The notes under the pieces were generated by a model, which was not told the origin of the DNA, made no database searches, and was given only the letters and a program-made list of their open reading frames with translations. Of a stretch of 64,000 nt of DNA, positions 43,720-56,395 are shown piece after piece. The DNA lies in NCBI GenBank assembly GCA_945910005.1, contig OX246747.1, forward strand, positions 2,154,254-2,218,253. Reading direction: 5' to 3'. This DNA is from Isoperla grammatica. Its lineage: Eukaryota > Arthropoda > Insecta > Plecoptera > Perlodidae. Each line of letters begins with the position of its first letter. Within the stretch, counting starts at the first letter, position 1. Made by a program: the position numbers and the translations under genes.

Positions 43720-46700
43720 GGCCTACCTGGACGCAGCGTGGTAGGTCCTGCAGTTGCTGCCTCCAACTCCTTGGCACAGAGGATATTGCCTCGTGATAGT
43801 ACTGTCCTACCTGGACGCAGCGTGGTAGGTCCTGCAGTTGCTGCCTCCAACTCCTTGGCACAGAGGATATTGCCTCGTGATAGTACTGTGGGTCCTACCT
43901 GGACGCAGCGTGGTAGGTCCTGCAGTTGCTGCCTCCAACTCCTTGGCACAGAGGATATTGCCTCGTGATAGTACTGTGGGTCCTACCTGGACGCAGCGTA
44001 ATAGGTCCTGCAGTTGCTGCCTCCAACTCCTTGGCACAGAGGATATTGCCTCGTGATAGTACTGTGGGTCCTGCCTGGACGCAGCGTGGTAGGTCCTGCA
44101 GTTGCTGCCTCCAACTCCTTGGCACAGAGGATATTGCCTCGTGATAGTACTGTGGGTCCTACCTGGACGCAGCGTGGTAGGTCCTGCAGTTGCTGCCTCC
44201 AACTCCTTGGCACAGAGGATATTGCCTCGTGATAGTACTGTGGGTCCTGCCTGGACGCAGCGTGGTAGGTCCTGCAGTTGCTGCCTCCAACTCCTTGGCA
44301 CAGAGGATATTGCCTCGTGATAGTACTGTTGGTCCTGCAGTTGCTGCCTCGAACTCCTTGGCACAGAGGATATTGCCTCGTGATAGTACTGTTGGTCCTG
44401 CAGTTGCTGCCTCCAACTCCTTGGCACAGAGGATATTGCCTCGTGATAGTACTGTTGGTCCTGCAGTTGCTGCCTCCAACTCCTTGGCACAGAGGATATT
44501 GCCTCGTGATAGTACTGTGGGTCCTGCAGTTGCTGCCTCCAACTCCTTGGCACAGAGGATATTGCCTCGTGATAGTATTGTGGGTCCTGCCTGGACGCAG
44601 CGTGGTAGGTCCTGCAGTTGCTGCCTCCAACTCCTTGGCACAGAGGATATTGCCTCGTGATAGTACTGTGGGTCCTGCCTGGACGCAGCGTGGTAGGTCC
44701 TGGAGTTGCTGCCTCCAACTCCTTGGCACAGAGGATATTGCCTCGTGATAGTATTGTGGGTCCTGCCTGGACGCAGCGTGGTAGGTCCTGCAGTTGCTGC
44801 CTCCAACTCCTTGGCACAGAGGATATTGCCTCGTGATAGTACTGTGGGTCCTGCCTGGACGCAGCGTGGTAGGTCCTGCAGTTGCTGCCTCCAACTCCTT
44901 GGCACAGAGGATATTGCCTCGTGATAGTACTGTAGGTCCTGCCTGGACGCAGCGTGGTAGGTCCTGCAGTTGCTGCCTCCAACTCCTTGGCACAGAGGAT
45001 ATTGCTCGTGATAGCACTGTGGGTCCTGCCTGGACGCAGCGTGGTAGGTCCTGCAGTTGCTGCCTCCAACTCCTTGGCACAGAGGATATTGCCTCGTGAT
45101 AGTACTGTGGGTCCTGCCTGGACGCAGCGTGGTAGGTCCTGCAGTTGCTGCCTCCAACTCCTTGGCACAGAGGATATTGCCTCGTGATAGTACTGTGGGT
45201 CCTACCTGGACGCAGCGTGGTAGGTCCTGCAGTTGCTGCCTCCAACTCCTTGGCACAGAGGATATTGCCTCGTGATAGTACTGTGGGTCCTACCTGGACC
45301 CAGCGTGGTAGGTCCTGCAGTTGCTGCCTCCAACTCCTTGGCACAGAGGATATTGCCTCGTAATAGTACTGTGGGTCCTGCCTGGACGCAGCGTGGTAGG
45401 TCCTGCAGTTGCTGCCTCCAACTCCTTGGCACAGAGGATATTGCCTCGTGATAGTACTGTGGGTCCTACCTGGACGCAGCGTGGTAGGTCCTGCAGTTGC
45501 TGCCTCCAACTCCTTGGCACAGAGGATATTGCCTCGTGATAGTACTGTGGGTCCTACCTGGACGCAGCGTGGTAGGTCCTGCAGTTGCTGCCTCCAACTC
45601 CTTGGCACAGAGGATATTGCCTCGTGATAGTACTGTGGGTCCTACCTGGACGCAGCGTGGTAGGTCCTGCAGTTGCTGCCTCCAACTCCTTGGCACAGAA
45701 GATATTGCCTCGTGATAGTACTGTGGGTCCTGCCTGGACGCAGCGTGGTAGGTCCTGCAGTTGCTGCCTCCAACTCCTTGGCACAGAGGATATTGCCTCG
45801 TGATAGTACTGTGGGTCCTACCTGGACGCAGCGTGGTAGGTCCTGCAGTTGCTGCCTCGAACTCCTTGGCACAGAGGATATTGCCTCGTGATAGTACTGT
45901 GGGTCCTACCTGGACGCAGCGTGGTAGGTCCTGCAGTTGCTGCCTCGAACTCCTTGGCACAGAGGATATTGCCTCGTGATAGTACTGTGGGTCCTACCTG
46001 GACGCAGCGTGGAAGGTCCTGCAGTTGCTGCCTCCAACTCCTTGGCACAGAGGATATTGCCTCGTGATAGTACTGTCCTGCCTGGATGCAGCGTGGTAGG
46101 TCCTGCAGTTGCTGGCTCCAACTCCTTGGCACAGAGGATATTGCCTCGTGATAGTACTGTGGGTCCTTCCTGGACGCAGCGTGGTAGGTCCTGCAGTTGC
46201 TGCCTCGAACTCCTTGGCACAGAGGATATTGCCTCGTGATAGTACTGTGGGTCCTACCTGGACGCAGCGTGGTAGGTCCTGCAGTTGCTGCCTCCAACTC
46301 CTTGGCACAGAGGATATTGCCTCGTGATAGTACTGTGGGTCCTACCTGGACGCAGCGTGGTAAGTCCTGCAGTTGCTGCCTCCAACTCCTTGGCACAGAG
46401 GATATTGCCTCGTGATAGTACTGTGGGTCCTGCCTGGACGCAGCGTGGTAGGTCCTGCAGTTGCTGCCTCCAACTCCTTGGCACAGAGGATATTGCCTCG
46501 TGATAGTACTGTGGGTCCTGCCTGGACGCAGCGTGGTAGGTCCTGCAGTTGCTGCCTCCAACTCCTTGGCACAGAGGATATTGCCTCGTGATAGTACTGT
46601 GGGTCCTGCCTGGACGCAGCGTGGTAGGTCCTGTAGTTGCTGCCTCCAACTCCTTGGCACAGAGGATATTGCCTCGTGATAGTACTGTGGGTCCTGCCTG

Positions 46701-48305
46701 GATGCAGCGTGGTAGGTCCTGCAGTTGCTGCCTCGAACTCCTTGGCACAGAGGATATTGCCTCGTGATAGTACTGTGGGTCCTGCCTGGACGCAGCGTGG
46801 TAGGTCCTGTAGTTGCTGCCTCCAACTCCTTGGCACAGAGGATATTGCCTCGTGATAGTACTGTGGGTCCTACCTGGACGCAGCGTGGTAGGTCCTGCAG
46901 TTGCTGCCTCCAACTCCTTGGCACAGAGGATATTGCCTCGTGATAGTACTGTGGGTCCTGCCTGGACGCAGCGTGGTAGGTCCTGCAGTTGCTGCCTCGA
47001 ACTCCTTGGCACAGAGGATATTGCCTCGTGATAGTACTGTGGGTCCTGCCTGGACGCAGCGTGGTAGGTCCTGTAGTTGCTGCCTCCAACTCCTTGGCAC
47101 AGAGGATATTGCCTCGTGATAGTACTGTGGGTCCTACCTGGACGCAGCGTGGTAGGTCCTGCAGTTGCTGCCTCCAACTCCTTGGCACAGAGGATATTGC
47201 CTCGTGATAGTACTGTGGGTCCTGCCTGGACGCAGCGTGGTAGGTCCTGCAGTTGCTGCCTCCAACTCCTTGGCACAGAGGATATTGCCTCGTGATAGTA
47301 CTGTGGGTCCTGCCTGGACGCAGCGTGGTAGGTCCTGCAGTTGCTGCCTCGAACTCCTTGGCACAGAGGATATTGCCTCGTGAAAGTACTGTCCTACCTG
47401 GACGCAGCGTGGTAGGTCCTGCAGTTGCTGCCTCCAACTCCTTGGCACAGAGGATATTGCCTCGTGATAGTACTGTGGGTCCTACCTGGACGCAGCGTGG
47501 TAGGTCCTGCAGTTGCTGCCTCCAACTCCTTGGCACAGAGGATATTGCCTCGTGATAGTACTGTCCTACCTGGACGCAGCGTGGTAGGTCCTGCAGTTGC
47601 TGCCTCCAACTCCTTGGCACAGAGGATATTGCCTCGTGATAGTACTGTGGGTCCTGCCTGGACGCAGCGTGGTGGGTCCTGCAGTTGCTGCCTCGAACTC
47701 CTTGGCACAGAGGATATTGCCTCGTGATAGTACTGTGGGTCCTACCTGGACGCAGCGTGGTAGGTCCTGCAGTTGCTGCCTCGAACTCCTTGGCACAGAG
47801 GATATTGCCTCGTGATAGTACTGTGGGTCCTACCTGGACGCAGCGTGGTAGGTCCTGCAGTTGCTGCCTCGAACTCCTTGGCACAGAGGATATTGCCTCG
47901 TGATAGTACTGTCCTACCTGGACGCAGCGTGGTAGGTCCTGCAGTTGCTGCCTCGAACTCCTTGGCACAGAGGATATTGCCTCGTGATAGTACTGTGGGT
48001 CCGTCCTGGACGCAGCGTGGTAGGTCCTGCAGTTGCTGCCTCGAACTCCTTGGCACAGAGGATATTGCCTCGTGATAGTACTGTGGGTCCGTCCTGGACG
48101 CAGCGTGGTAGGTCCTGCAGTTGCTGCCTCGAACTCCTTGGCACAGAGGATATTGCCTCGTGATAGTACTGTGGGTCCTACCTGGACGCAGCGTGGTAGG
48201 TCCTGCAGTTGCTGCCTCCAACTCCTTGGCACAGAGGATATTGCCTCGTGATAGTACTGTGGGTCCTGCCTGGACGCAGCGTGGTAGGTCCTGCAGTTGC
48301 TACCT
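43720..48305. repeat. 4.6-kb minisatellite, 88-bp unit, about 52 copies
   Basis: The unit contains CCTGGACGCAGCGTGGTAGG, TCCTGCAGTTGCTGCCTCCA, ACTCCTTGGCACAGAGGATA and TTGCCTCGTGATAGTACTGT. Shorter forms: four or five units near 44330-44560 lack the CTGGACGCAGCGTGGTAGG part, and several 84-bp units lack GGGT after TACTGT. Since 88 is not a multiple of three, the frame rotates every unit; three units are 264 bp, which explains open frames of up to 844 codons on the minus strand. No evidence for coding. On the minus strand each unit has TGCAG and CCAG followed by GTAGGA, so splice-like motifs recur. Confidence 0.96.
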
Positions 48306-49905
48306 TGAACCCTTTTGCCATTGTTGCAAAAATATGAGACGTTAAGCCCCATTAATCAATCATCATCGAACTCCATTTCACAGGTTACGGTAAAATTATT
48401 ATTATATAGCAGTAACGATCGCAGTGTATATTACTGATTACGAGCGCATTGCAGACTGCACTCTCTTACTGTTCAATTAACTAAACACTAGTTAACTGCT
48501 ATTTCAGAGAAGCACAATAACCATTGAGTTTAATGTTGTAGTATTTATTATTGGACCAAAACGAGCTTCCGCTTATTACAATGGCCATGTAGTTCAGGTA
48601 GCGAGTGTATTGCTTATTTAATTACAATGCACTCGTGATATAAGAAATGATAATGAAAGAAAAGACAAATAATGAAGTTACATTAAAAAAATTACACCCT
48701 ACACAAGTTACTTAGGGTTGCTCATAAAGACAACATTTCAGAAAACATGTTTTACAATGGATGATAGCTTTATTGTTGTAGTAAGTATTATTTATGAAGG
48801 AAGAAGGCTGTAGAAAGTTTCTTATAACATAGGTCATTTCAATAAAATATAAAGTACTTTATTTCTCAACAATCGGTACAGTGTACAATATGCTATGCAT
48901 TGCATAATATACAGCATACAAGTATCGTATGCATGGAAGACAATATACGGCGTTTGTAGCCTATTCACTTGCATTGACGTTATTTTGTACTCGCATTTCA
49001 ACAGATGTGTTCTCGACTATTATATTTAAGTACTTAACCTTGAGATGACAATTTAAACAACAACGAAATAGTTACATTCACTAGAGACACACACAAGACA
49101 ACACAAATGTATACATATATACTTGAAGACAAGGAATGTTTACATAGATTATAGTAACTATTTATTTCAAGTAACACGACGTCGTATGACTTAGTTGTCG
49201 AGTACTTCGTTATCACCAAACAATAAAATATTTCTAGTAAATACAAGAACTTTCATGTATAGTTACAATGAAATGAATTAAGTTTAGAAATAGTTAGAAA
49301 TTCTTTGGAAATACAAATAGGTATATCAACACTACATATTACGTATTAGGTTTTACGCCTAATTCAGCGTTGTGAACGTGCTTACTGATGCTGGGTCAAG
49401 TCCCAGTGGGGACAACTTTGTTTATAATTGCCTTCGTAAAGGATTGTCGTAATATATGCCATTAATATTGTTAGGGCTGCCCAACGATGAAAATAATTTA
49501 TATCAATATCAAGGGAAGAAATCGCGATATCTTAACTTTTCAAGTGACGTATCGATACCGGGGATATCGGAACTTTTCTCCTCTACTTTTAGAAGTTTCA
49601 GACCAGCCGCGGAATATTTGTTACAAACAATTTTACGTACATAATTCAACTTCGAAATGTCGCACTATGTCAATTTGCGTGTTGTCCACACTTATCAACA
49701 CAGCCAAACTGTAGGCCTACTGTACAGGAGAAAAACCTTCTTTTTTTCATGTGCCCACATTTATAGCTTAAGAGAAAAATACTTTTTTTCTAACAATGAG
49801 GCACATGTTGGAAATCGAGAAATGCCCAAGATCTTAATTCCTTTATTTTTTATTGTCAATATCGTCGGGCAGCCCTAAATATTATCGTTCCATCTCTGAG
49901 GATTG
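48306..49905. other. Intergenic between two minisatellites
   Basis: No supported gene. AT-rich. A B-box-like GGGTCAAGTCCC at about 49393 hints at a decayed tRNA-derived SINE. Confidence 0.45.
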
Positions 49906-49922
49906 ACAATCTATGCATTCAA

Positions 49923-50511
49923 ACACAGTTGGAGATTGTATCACAAGCGCATTTGAAGGGGCCTTACAAACAGTTGGAGATTGTATCACAAGCGCATTTG
50001 AAGGGGCCTTACAAACAGTTGGAGATTGTATCACTAGCGCATTTGAAGGGGCCTTACAAACAGTTGGAGATTGTATCACTAGCGCATTTGAAGGGGCCTT
50101 ACAAACAGTTGGAGATTGTATCACAAGCGCATTTGAAGGGGCCTTACAAATAGTTGGAGATTGTATCACAAGCGCATTTGAAGGGGCCTTACAAACAGTT
50201 GGAGATTGTATCACAAGCGCATTTGAAGGGGCCTTACAAACAGTTGGAGATTGTATCACAAGCGCATTTAAAGGGGCCTTACAAACAGTTGGAGATTGTA
50301 TCACTAGCGCATTTGAAGGGGCCTTACAAACAGTTGGAGATTGTATCACTAGCGCATTTGAAGGGGCCTTACAAACAGTTGGAGATTGTATCACTAGCGC
50401 ATTTGAAGGGGCCTTACAAACAGTTGGAGATTGTATCACTAGCGCATTTGAAGGGGCCTTACAAACAGTTGGAGATTGTATCACTAGCGCATTTGAAGGG
50501 GTCTTACAATA
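49923..50511 (+). repeat. 13-copy minisatellite, 45-bp unit
   Basis: The unit is ACAGTTGGAGATTGTATCAC, TAGCGCATTTGAAGGGGCCT and TACAA, with an A/T variant at CACA/CACT AGCGC arranged in blocks. Unit length 45 keeps several frames open on both strands (15-residue periods). There is no start context or signal that favours one, so it is not called as a gene. Confidence 0.96.
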
Positions 50512-51349
50512 AACTTAATCATTTAGAATTTAAATATTACCATGTATATTGGTGAAGTCAGTAATCGTATTTGGCGCTCGCTTACTGTCGGCTCACCAAC
50601 GTTTCAATTATTATGTTTTTAGTAACACCTTTGTGTTAATTAACAACACACACATTATTTTATTAGAACAACTTTTCTTTTTATTTCATTCTAAAGTAAT
50701 AACGTGTTATGAACATTTTCCACCCCTCCCTCTGAATCCTATTCCATTTCAAAGAATCAAGAATATGAAATTATTTAAGAGCCATGCATCAATGCATTAC
50801 ACTTACAATGGAAGAAAACCTGAAAAGCAAACAAGTTACACATTTCCAGACTGCCTCTACTCCTCTACAAACGCTTAAATCCACATTAAAAAAACTCTAT
50901 ACAAATTTTTCACCTGCGGCGCAGTTGTGGGGGGCTTCCCCCCCACACCCCCCATTCATTCGCACCCGAAGTCAATTTCCACGCAGTCGGTGGTGGGTGG
51001 TATATGCTACGAGTTTGGCCCCGGGCATATCAAGGGGGTCGGGCCGCCACTGCATCACATTTAAGTACAATGTTAGATAATAAAGATACCAACACACTAC
51101 CTACGATTAGAAACAACACAGAAAATATAACATTAAACCCAAATTCATTATTCTATGGAAGATCAAATTACAAAATTGAGATAAAATGTGGTTCACATTA
51201 GTTATAGAATAAGATGGAAAGTTATAACACAATCAATGCTGTACTTCACAATCCTCAGGAAATAGGATCATACTTCTCACGCAACACGTAAACATAACAG
51301 ATCTATACGTTTGAGTATGTTTTATCATAATTTATACAATATGTTACAT
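50512..51349. other. Intergenic with fragment of a C-rich dispersed element
   Basis: The segment at about 50880-51060 (TTCACCTGCGGCGCAGTTGT, CCCCCACACCCCCC) resembles part of the element at 51350-51914, so it is probably a degenerate relative. No gene supported. Confidence 0.45.
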
Positions 51350-51914
51350 AGGCGTGCGCAGGGGGGGGGGGGACAAGGGGGGGCAAGGGGGGGGCATTAC
51401 AATAGGTGTTTTTTTTTGCAGAATGAGGCATTAGATTGAAAAACAGTATGAAGTAGTGTCTTGCTCACAAGTCGCAACACCGTAGAAATGCCTTGCTCAT
51501 TTGGCCCGGGAAATAATAGATTCAGTAGTGCCTGTCGTAAGAGACGACAAAATGCTGTTATAACATAAGCTTATCTGAAGTCCTAGATTAGATTGACGTT
51601 GGAATAAGCTGACCGGCCTCAACATCACGTGTTGCCCTACCGCCAAGATTTTGGCTTTGTGACTGACCACTTCCTTCACTTTGTAACAATGATATCACTG
51701 ATAAAATTAAACTATTCTACAGACAACCTGTACTCCTTCTAATATGCTTAAACACACATAAAAAACACATGATTAAAAAAATCACCTGAGGCACTTTTTG
51801 TGGGGGACATCCCCCCCCCCACACCCCCCATTGACGCCGCTGGGAAATACGTTGTTCGGGAATTTATTGTAGCCCCCCCCCCCCCCCATTGATCAACCTC
51901 TGCGCACGCCTGTG
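51350..51914. mobile_element. 565-bp non-autonomous element with TIR AGGCGTGCGCAGG
   Basis: AGGCGTGCGCAGGGGGG at the left is matched by CTCTGCGCACGCCTGTG at the right. Both ends lead into poly(G) / poly(C) runs. The interior shares CACCTGAGGCACTTTTTGTG-type sequence with 50880-51060. Non-coding. The LINE fragment follows directly. Confidence 0.65.
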
Positions 51915-51952
51915 ATTTTATTCGAATAGGGATGTATAATGTATAACAGTAA

Positions 51953-53242
51953 GAGAGTACATATAACCATACCGCCTACAGGTGTATACGTGTGTACGGT
52001 TTCCGGGACATGCATGGATGTGAAACGGCCATTCAGTTTGTATTAAATGACATTAAGAAGGAAATGGTAGACAAAAAGTTCACCATAGCAGTGTTCCTAG
52101 ACTTAAAAAGAGCATTTGAAACGGTAGACCGGGAAATATTAATAAGAAAATTAGAATTATATGGCTTTAAAGGTACAGTGCTTAAATGGATCATATCGTA
52201 TTTAGAGTTAAGAACACAAAGAGTAAAGTATGGAGATTTCATCTCTGAAGAAAAAGAAAATAAATTTGGTGTCCCTCAAGGATCTGTGTTAGGTCCCTTG
52301 TTTTTCTTACTGTACATAAATGATTTGGGGAATGTCCTTAAATATTGTAAAATTTATTTATATGCGGATGACGCTTTAATTGTATGTAGTGGTAGAGACA
52401 TGATCCAGTTGGTAAAAAATATAAATTTAGATCTGAAAGCAATGGAAATCTGGTTTGGAACAAATAAGATGAAACCAAACGTAAGTAAGACTAAGGCGAT
52501 GGTAATAGGTACTAAATCAGTTCTCTATAAAGTTGATAAGAACATGATTAGCATAGAAATAAATAATGAAAAGATTGAACTTGTGAATGAATTTCTATAC
52601 TTGGGTGTAATTTTTTATCAGAATCTAAAATTCAAACTTCATGCAAATTACATTATTGCTAAGATGTCAAGGAAGGTGGGACTATTAAGGAGATTAGGTG
52701 GATGTTTAAATACTGAATCAAAAATTAATATTTATCAATCAATCATAGCGCCACATGTTGATTACTGTAGTTCAATATTATTTATGTTAGATAAAAACGA
52801 AATTGATAAGATCCAGAAAATCCAAAATAGGGCCATGCGCTGTATTCTAGGAGTTCGGCGTGACACTTCAATAGCTAAAATGTGTGAGGTATTACATTGG
52901 CTTAGGATTAAACAACGTATAGTGCTTAATACACTAGTGCTTATTTTTAAGTTAACACATGGACTTGTCCCTGACTATTTAAGTAATCTAGTAATAAGGA
53001 ATAATGAAATCCATCATTATAATACAAGAAAAAATGCAAATATTTTTGTTAAAAGAAATTCTAATAAAAAAGTAGAGGGAGGTTCATTGTTTGAAAAAGG
53101 TATACGTATTTTTAACCGCATACCCCTTGAAATTAGAAAAGGTAGTATAAGTAGTTTTAGAAGAAACTGTTGTAAACTTATTAATGAAGGAAAATTAGTA
53201 GCCTTCCCAGGTGAAAGAGTATTTTACTGGGACAAAATTTAG
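51953..53242 (+). pseudogene. 5'-truncated LINE reverse transcriptase (Jockey/CR1-like)
   Basis: Open for 430 codons after a stop at 51950, but it starts inside the RT domain (YGFRDMHGCETAIQ), so the endonuclease and the first RT motifs are missing. Visible motifs, numbered from 51992: AVFLDLKRAFETVDREIL about residue 33; FGVPQGSVLGPLFFLLYIND about 91; catalytic YADD at 124-127; and a C-terminal part with HYNTRKNANIFVKRN and RIPLEIRKGSISSFRRNCC typical of arthropod-type LINE proteins. The frame is free of stops to TAG at 53240-53242. The copy is a 5' truncation from incomplete target-primed reverse transcription and cannot move on its own. Confidence 0.88.
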
Positions 53243-53376
53243 TTTAGTATCTTATATTTTATTTAGTTTATTATGTTTCATGGGCTTGTATGTATGTATG
53301 AAATAATGATGTAATGTAATGATGCAAAATAGCAAGATATGCTATAATAAAGAATACTACTACTACTACTACTACA
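53243..53376 (+). mobile_element. LINE 3' UTR with (TAC)n tail
   Basis: A short 3' UTR after the RT frame ends with AATAAA (about 53347) and a run of about seven ACT/TAC triplets, a microsatellite-type LINE tail. Confidence 0.75.
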
Positions 53377-53830
53377 AGTCCCTTGTTGATTAAAATAAAT
53401 TTAAATTCAAAATAGTGATGAAGTCCTGGCAGACAGTCTAGGTATAAATAAGGCACAGTGTAAAATGTTTTTTTTGACATTTGACATTTTTTCAAAGTAG
53501 TCTTTCTAGGGTCCCCTGAAATTTGAATACAGTATAAGGTGGACTACTATGCACCCGAATTCGACTTCGAACCATTTTCTTTTCATGTGACCTTGATTGG
53601 AGTCCAAAAATGATGTTTTTGGGCTGTGTCAAACGAAATTCACTTATAACACTGCCAAACACGTACGACCACAATAAAACAACAGAACTCCGATTTCATT
53701 GAATATAATCGTCTCGATTTGCAAAAATGTGGGACATAAAACACAAATATCATCATCATAGAAAATAAAATTGAATATGTCGCATAGCCTAACTGAACAA
53801 CATTCTCATGCTACAGTGTGTTCTGTTGAC
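53377..53830. other. Intergenic, no supported gene
   Basis: AT-rich sequence between the LINE tail and a candidate splice acceptor. Confidence 0.45.
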
Positions 53831-53832
53831 AG

Positions 53833-53919
53833 ATCGTGGATCAACGCAACGGATTGAACGCAACGCATGCTGGAGGAGGAAGTATCGAAGAATCACCAAC
53901 AGGAAGAATGCAGTCATGA
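53833..53919 (+). other. Candidate terminal coding exon, unidentified
   Basis: A good acceptor (GTGTGTTCTGTTGACAG-like, AG at 53831-53832) opens a 28-codon frame IVDQRNGLNATHAGGGSIEE then SPTGRMQS and a TGA. This could be a protein C-terminus. No homology recognised and no poly(A) signal close by. Confidence 0.22.
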
Positions 53920-54348
53920 AGATTAGAGCCTGAAGATTTCAAATAAGTTAAAATGCAATGGGTAGGGTAGCTAGTGCACAATATGAAATCACGCAAAGTT
54001 AAAAATAATCAATTGATATCGTGAGATTGCTTTAAGATGTTGAAAACGTGATTCCTATGCAGAATTTGGTTTTGTTTCATCTGAACCATAAATTTAAAAA
54101 CTTTCAAATAATATAATTGTTTTAATTTTGATTTGTGTAATTAATTAATTAATTAATTAATTATTAATTAATTAAATAATTAAGACTTAATTAATCAATT
54201 AATTAACTAATGACAATCATAAGAATTATATTTGCCAGTTTTTAAAGTAATTGTTAAGCTGATGCACAACCAATTTCCACACAGGAATGTTATCAATACC
54301 TCGCAGCTCTCTCAAGATGTCAATAAAGAAGGTTAAGAGCTAAAGATA
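53920..54348. other. AT-rich spacer with ATTA-type simple repeat
   Basis: A (TTAA/TTAAT) simple-sequence patch is at about 54138-54212. No gene seen. Confidence 0.5.
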
Positions 54349-54640
54349 CCTCTATGTCAAAAACCGCGCAAAATTTTCTTTTCAAAATTATATCTCAAGA
54401 ATGGACTTTGAAGTCGAGAATCTGAATCAACAGCGTACTGTGGTTTGGTAAGCCCTACATAGGCCTACTGAATGCTCTAACATTATAATCAGTATGGTTT
54501 TTATTTGGTTTTAATTTGTTTTGTACTTTTACTACTAATAATGGATTCAATAATTAAAATAACTACGCTAATGATTATATTTCATTCAGTCTGTAGGGCT
54601 GACCAAAACACAGTGTGCCGTTGACTCAAATTTTTAAATA
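54349..54640. mobile_element. MITE family A, copy 3 (right end decayed)
   Basis: The left end CCTCTATGTCAAAAACCGCG and inner AATCAACAGCGTACTGTGG match 7318-7662 and 22722-23066. The right arm is recognisable up to CACAGTGTGCCGTTGACTC, but its terminus is missing or diverged. Confidence 0.75.
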
Positions 54641-55310
54641 ATTAAAAATAATTTAACAAAATAATAGAAAATAATTTTTCTACCAGTTGATATTGTGTAC
54701 TGATGCATATATTATAGCAACGCTGCTAACAATACGTATTCGCGATAAAGAACATTTCCTATTCTATGAGGGATTGTATACCAGTCATGAATTCTAACGC
54801 CTGTACATAAACCGTATTACCATCAATTAAATATGTTTCATTTCAATTTGATTTCTTCGAATTTTTTTTACCCTTTTCCTACCAATTCCAATTCACAAGC
54901 TATAAAATGTAGAAACATAAATTAGCGACACTCATGTTCCATTTCACCTTCTTAACACACAAGGAAGTAGTTGTTGCTCCGCCTTCTGCAACATGAATAT
55001 ATTTTGTACTTCTTAAAAAGCTGTTAATAACAATTAATATGTATATTGACCCCGATTAAATTATATTTGAAATGTGTTTTTACTTTTTTATTAATATACT
55101 AGGTATGTAAAAATAATAAAATACATTAGGCCTATTCCTGTTATTCAAATTGCAATGAGCACTAAAAACTCGATTTGAACCACAAAATGTTGGAGTTAAC
55201 GGGTATGTACACCTAGCCCGCGCAACACCCGATTTCGTTATGTTAAAATTGATTCAAACATTTTTTTTTAATTGTACCAAAATGAAATCAAACTGTGTCA
55301 TCGAGTGAAT
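54641..55310. other. AT-rich spacer
   Basis: No supported gene or repeat. Confidence 0.45.
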
Positions 55311-55314
55311 GCAG

Positions 55315-56395
55315 CGCTCTTTCTAACGAATGTATCTTTGTTCCATTAAATATGTTCGTATTTCAAATGTTCTTAACTTACTTCTGTATAAAGTGATGTT
55401 GCACCTTTCACACCTAACCTAATTAAGAACATTTCAAAAACGAAAATATTTATTGTAACAATGACTATGTACATCACAGAGTTCTAAAACGGTTAGACAA
55501 ACCGGTTTGGGTCTAAAACGGTTCAATGATGTTGATATACCTATCGGTTTTGCTGTAAAACACTTAAGTTCCAAAACAGTTTGGAAAGTGGTTTGGATAA
55601 GTCAAATCGCAAGATCTGTGGCTGATATACACCTCAAACCGTTTTAGCATGTGTTTAAGGGTGCGCACGCACACTCCAACTGGCTTGACAACTCAGCCAC
55701 GTTGTAGGGGGTGGCTTGATGCTCGACTCTCGATATCAGTGTTGCTGTTGTAATTATATTGCAGTCAGCTGTCCGACTATTTTCTTGTTCAACGCGTATC
55801 TCAACCTCAAAGTTTTGTACTTAAAAGTACATAGGTTTTAAAAGGTTATGAAAGAAGGTGCCAATCAGCTGGAATGGTATATAATGTGAGGAAAGGATCC
55901 AACAGCTTACCTTCGTGTAAGATGACGGATTTGCGAGTTTGAAGTACACATAAAACATAATACAAATATAACGAGACGTTTTGACCGAGGTCTTGTTCAC
56001 TCGAGAGAAGAATGAGTAGCCATTCTTCTTTCGAGTGAACAAGACCTCGGTCGAAATGTCTCGTTATATTTGTATTATGTTTTATGTGTACTGTACTTCA
56101 AACTCGCAAATGCGTCATCTTACACGAAGGTAAGCTGTTGGATCCTTTCCTCACATTATATACGGTCCCATAGGTTTTAAAAGGTTTTACACACATTTAT
56201 AATAGAATATAGAAGTGTGTGCTCGTAGCTTGGTAGATACTGTTTGACGGCCATGTTGGGTACGCTTTCAAACCATTTTGACGAGTTGTGTGTGACATAC
56301 GGGAAAATATCAAAACGTTTTAGACCCAAACCGGTTTTCCTACATTGTTTCAGAGCTCTGTGATATACGTAGTCAATCGTTCATTAGAAAGAGCA
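55315..56395. mobile_element. Outer inverted-repeat element with nested palindrome
   Basis: CGCTCTTTCTAACGAATG and, after an insertion in the left arm, ATGACTATGTACATCACAGAG then AAACCGGTTTGGGTCTAAAA on the left match the inverted right arm (TTTTAGACCCAAACCGGTTT, CTCTGTGATATACGTAGTCA, CATTAGAAAGAGC). No transposase. Inside lies the 55878-56162 palindrome. Confidence 0.7.
55878..56162. repeat. 285-bp near-perfect palindrome flanked by an 18-bp direct repeat
   Basis: The arms of about 130 bp run from TATATAATGTGAGGAAAGGA inward and are almost perfectly complementary around a centre near 56020 (GAGTAGC). CATAGGTTTTAAAAGGTT occurs directly on both sides (55830-55847 and 56169-56186). The high arm identity means a recent origin or ongoing arm conversion. 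It could be a foldback insertion with an 18-bp target duplication. Confidence 0.85.

Noticed and set aside
43807..48352. Minus-strand frames up to 844 codons in the 88-bp array
   Set aside because: Frame rotation over three stop-free units of 88 bp explains them; plus-strand frames are similarly repeated and indels between units are out of frame.
49882..50512. 200-codon repeat frames on both strands (VIQSPTVCKAPSNAL and VGDCITSAFEGALQT)
   Set aside because: A 45-bp unit without stops; no feature separates one frame as genuine.
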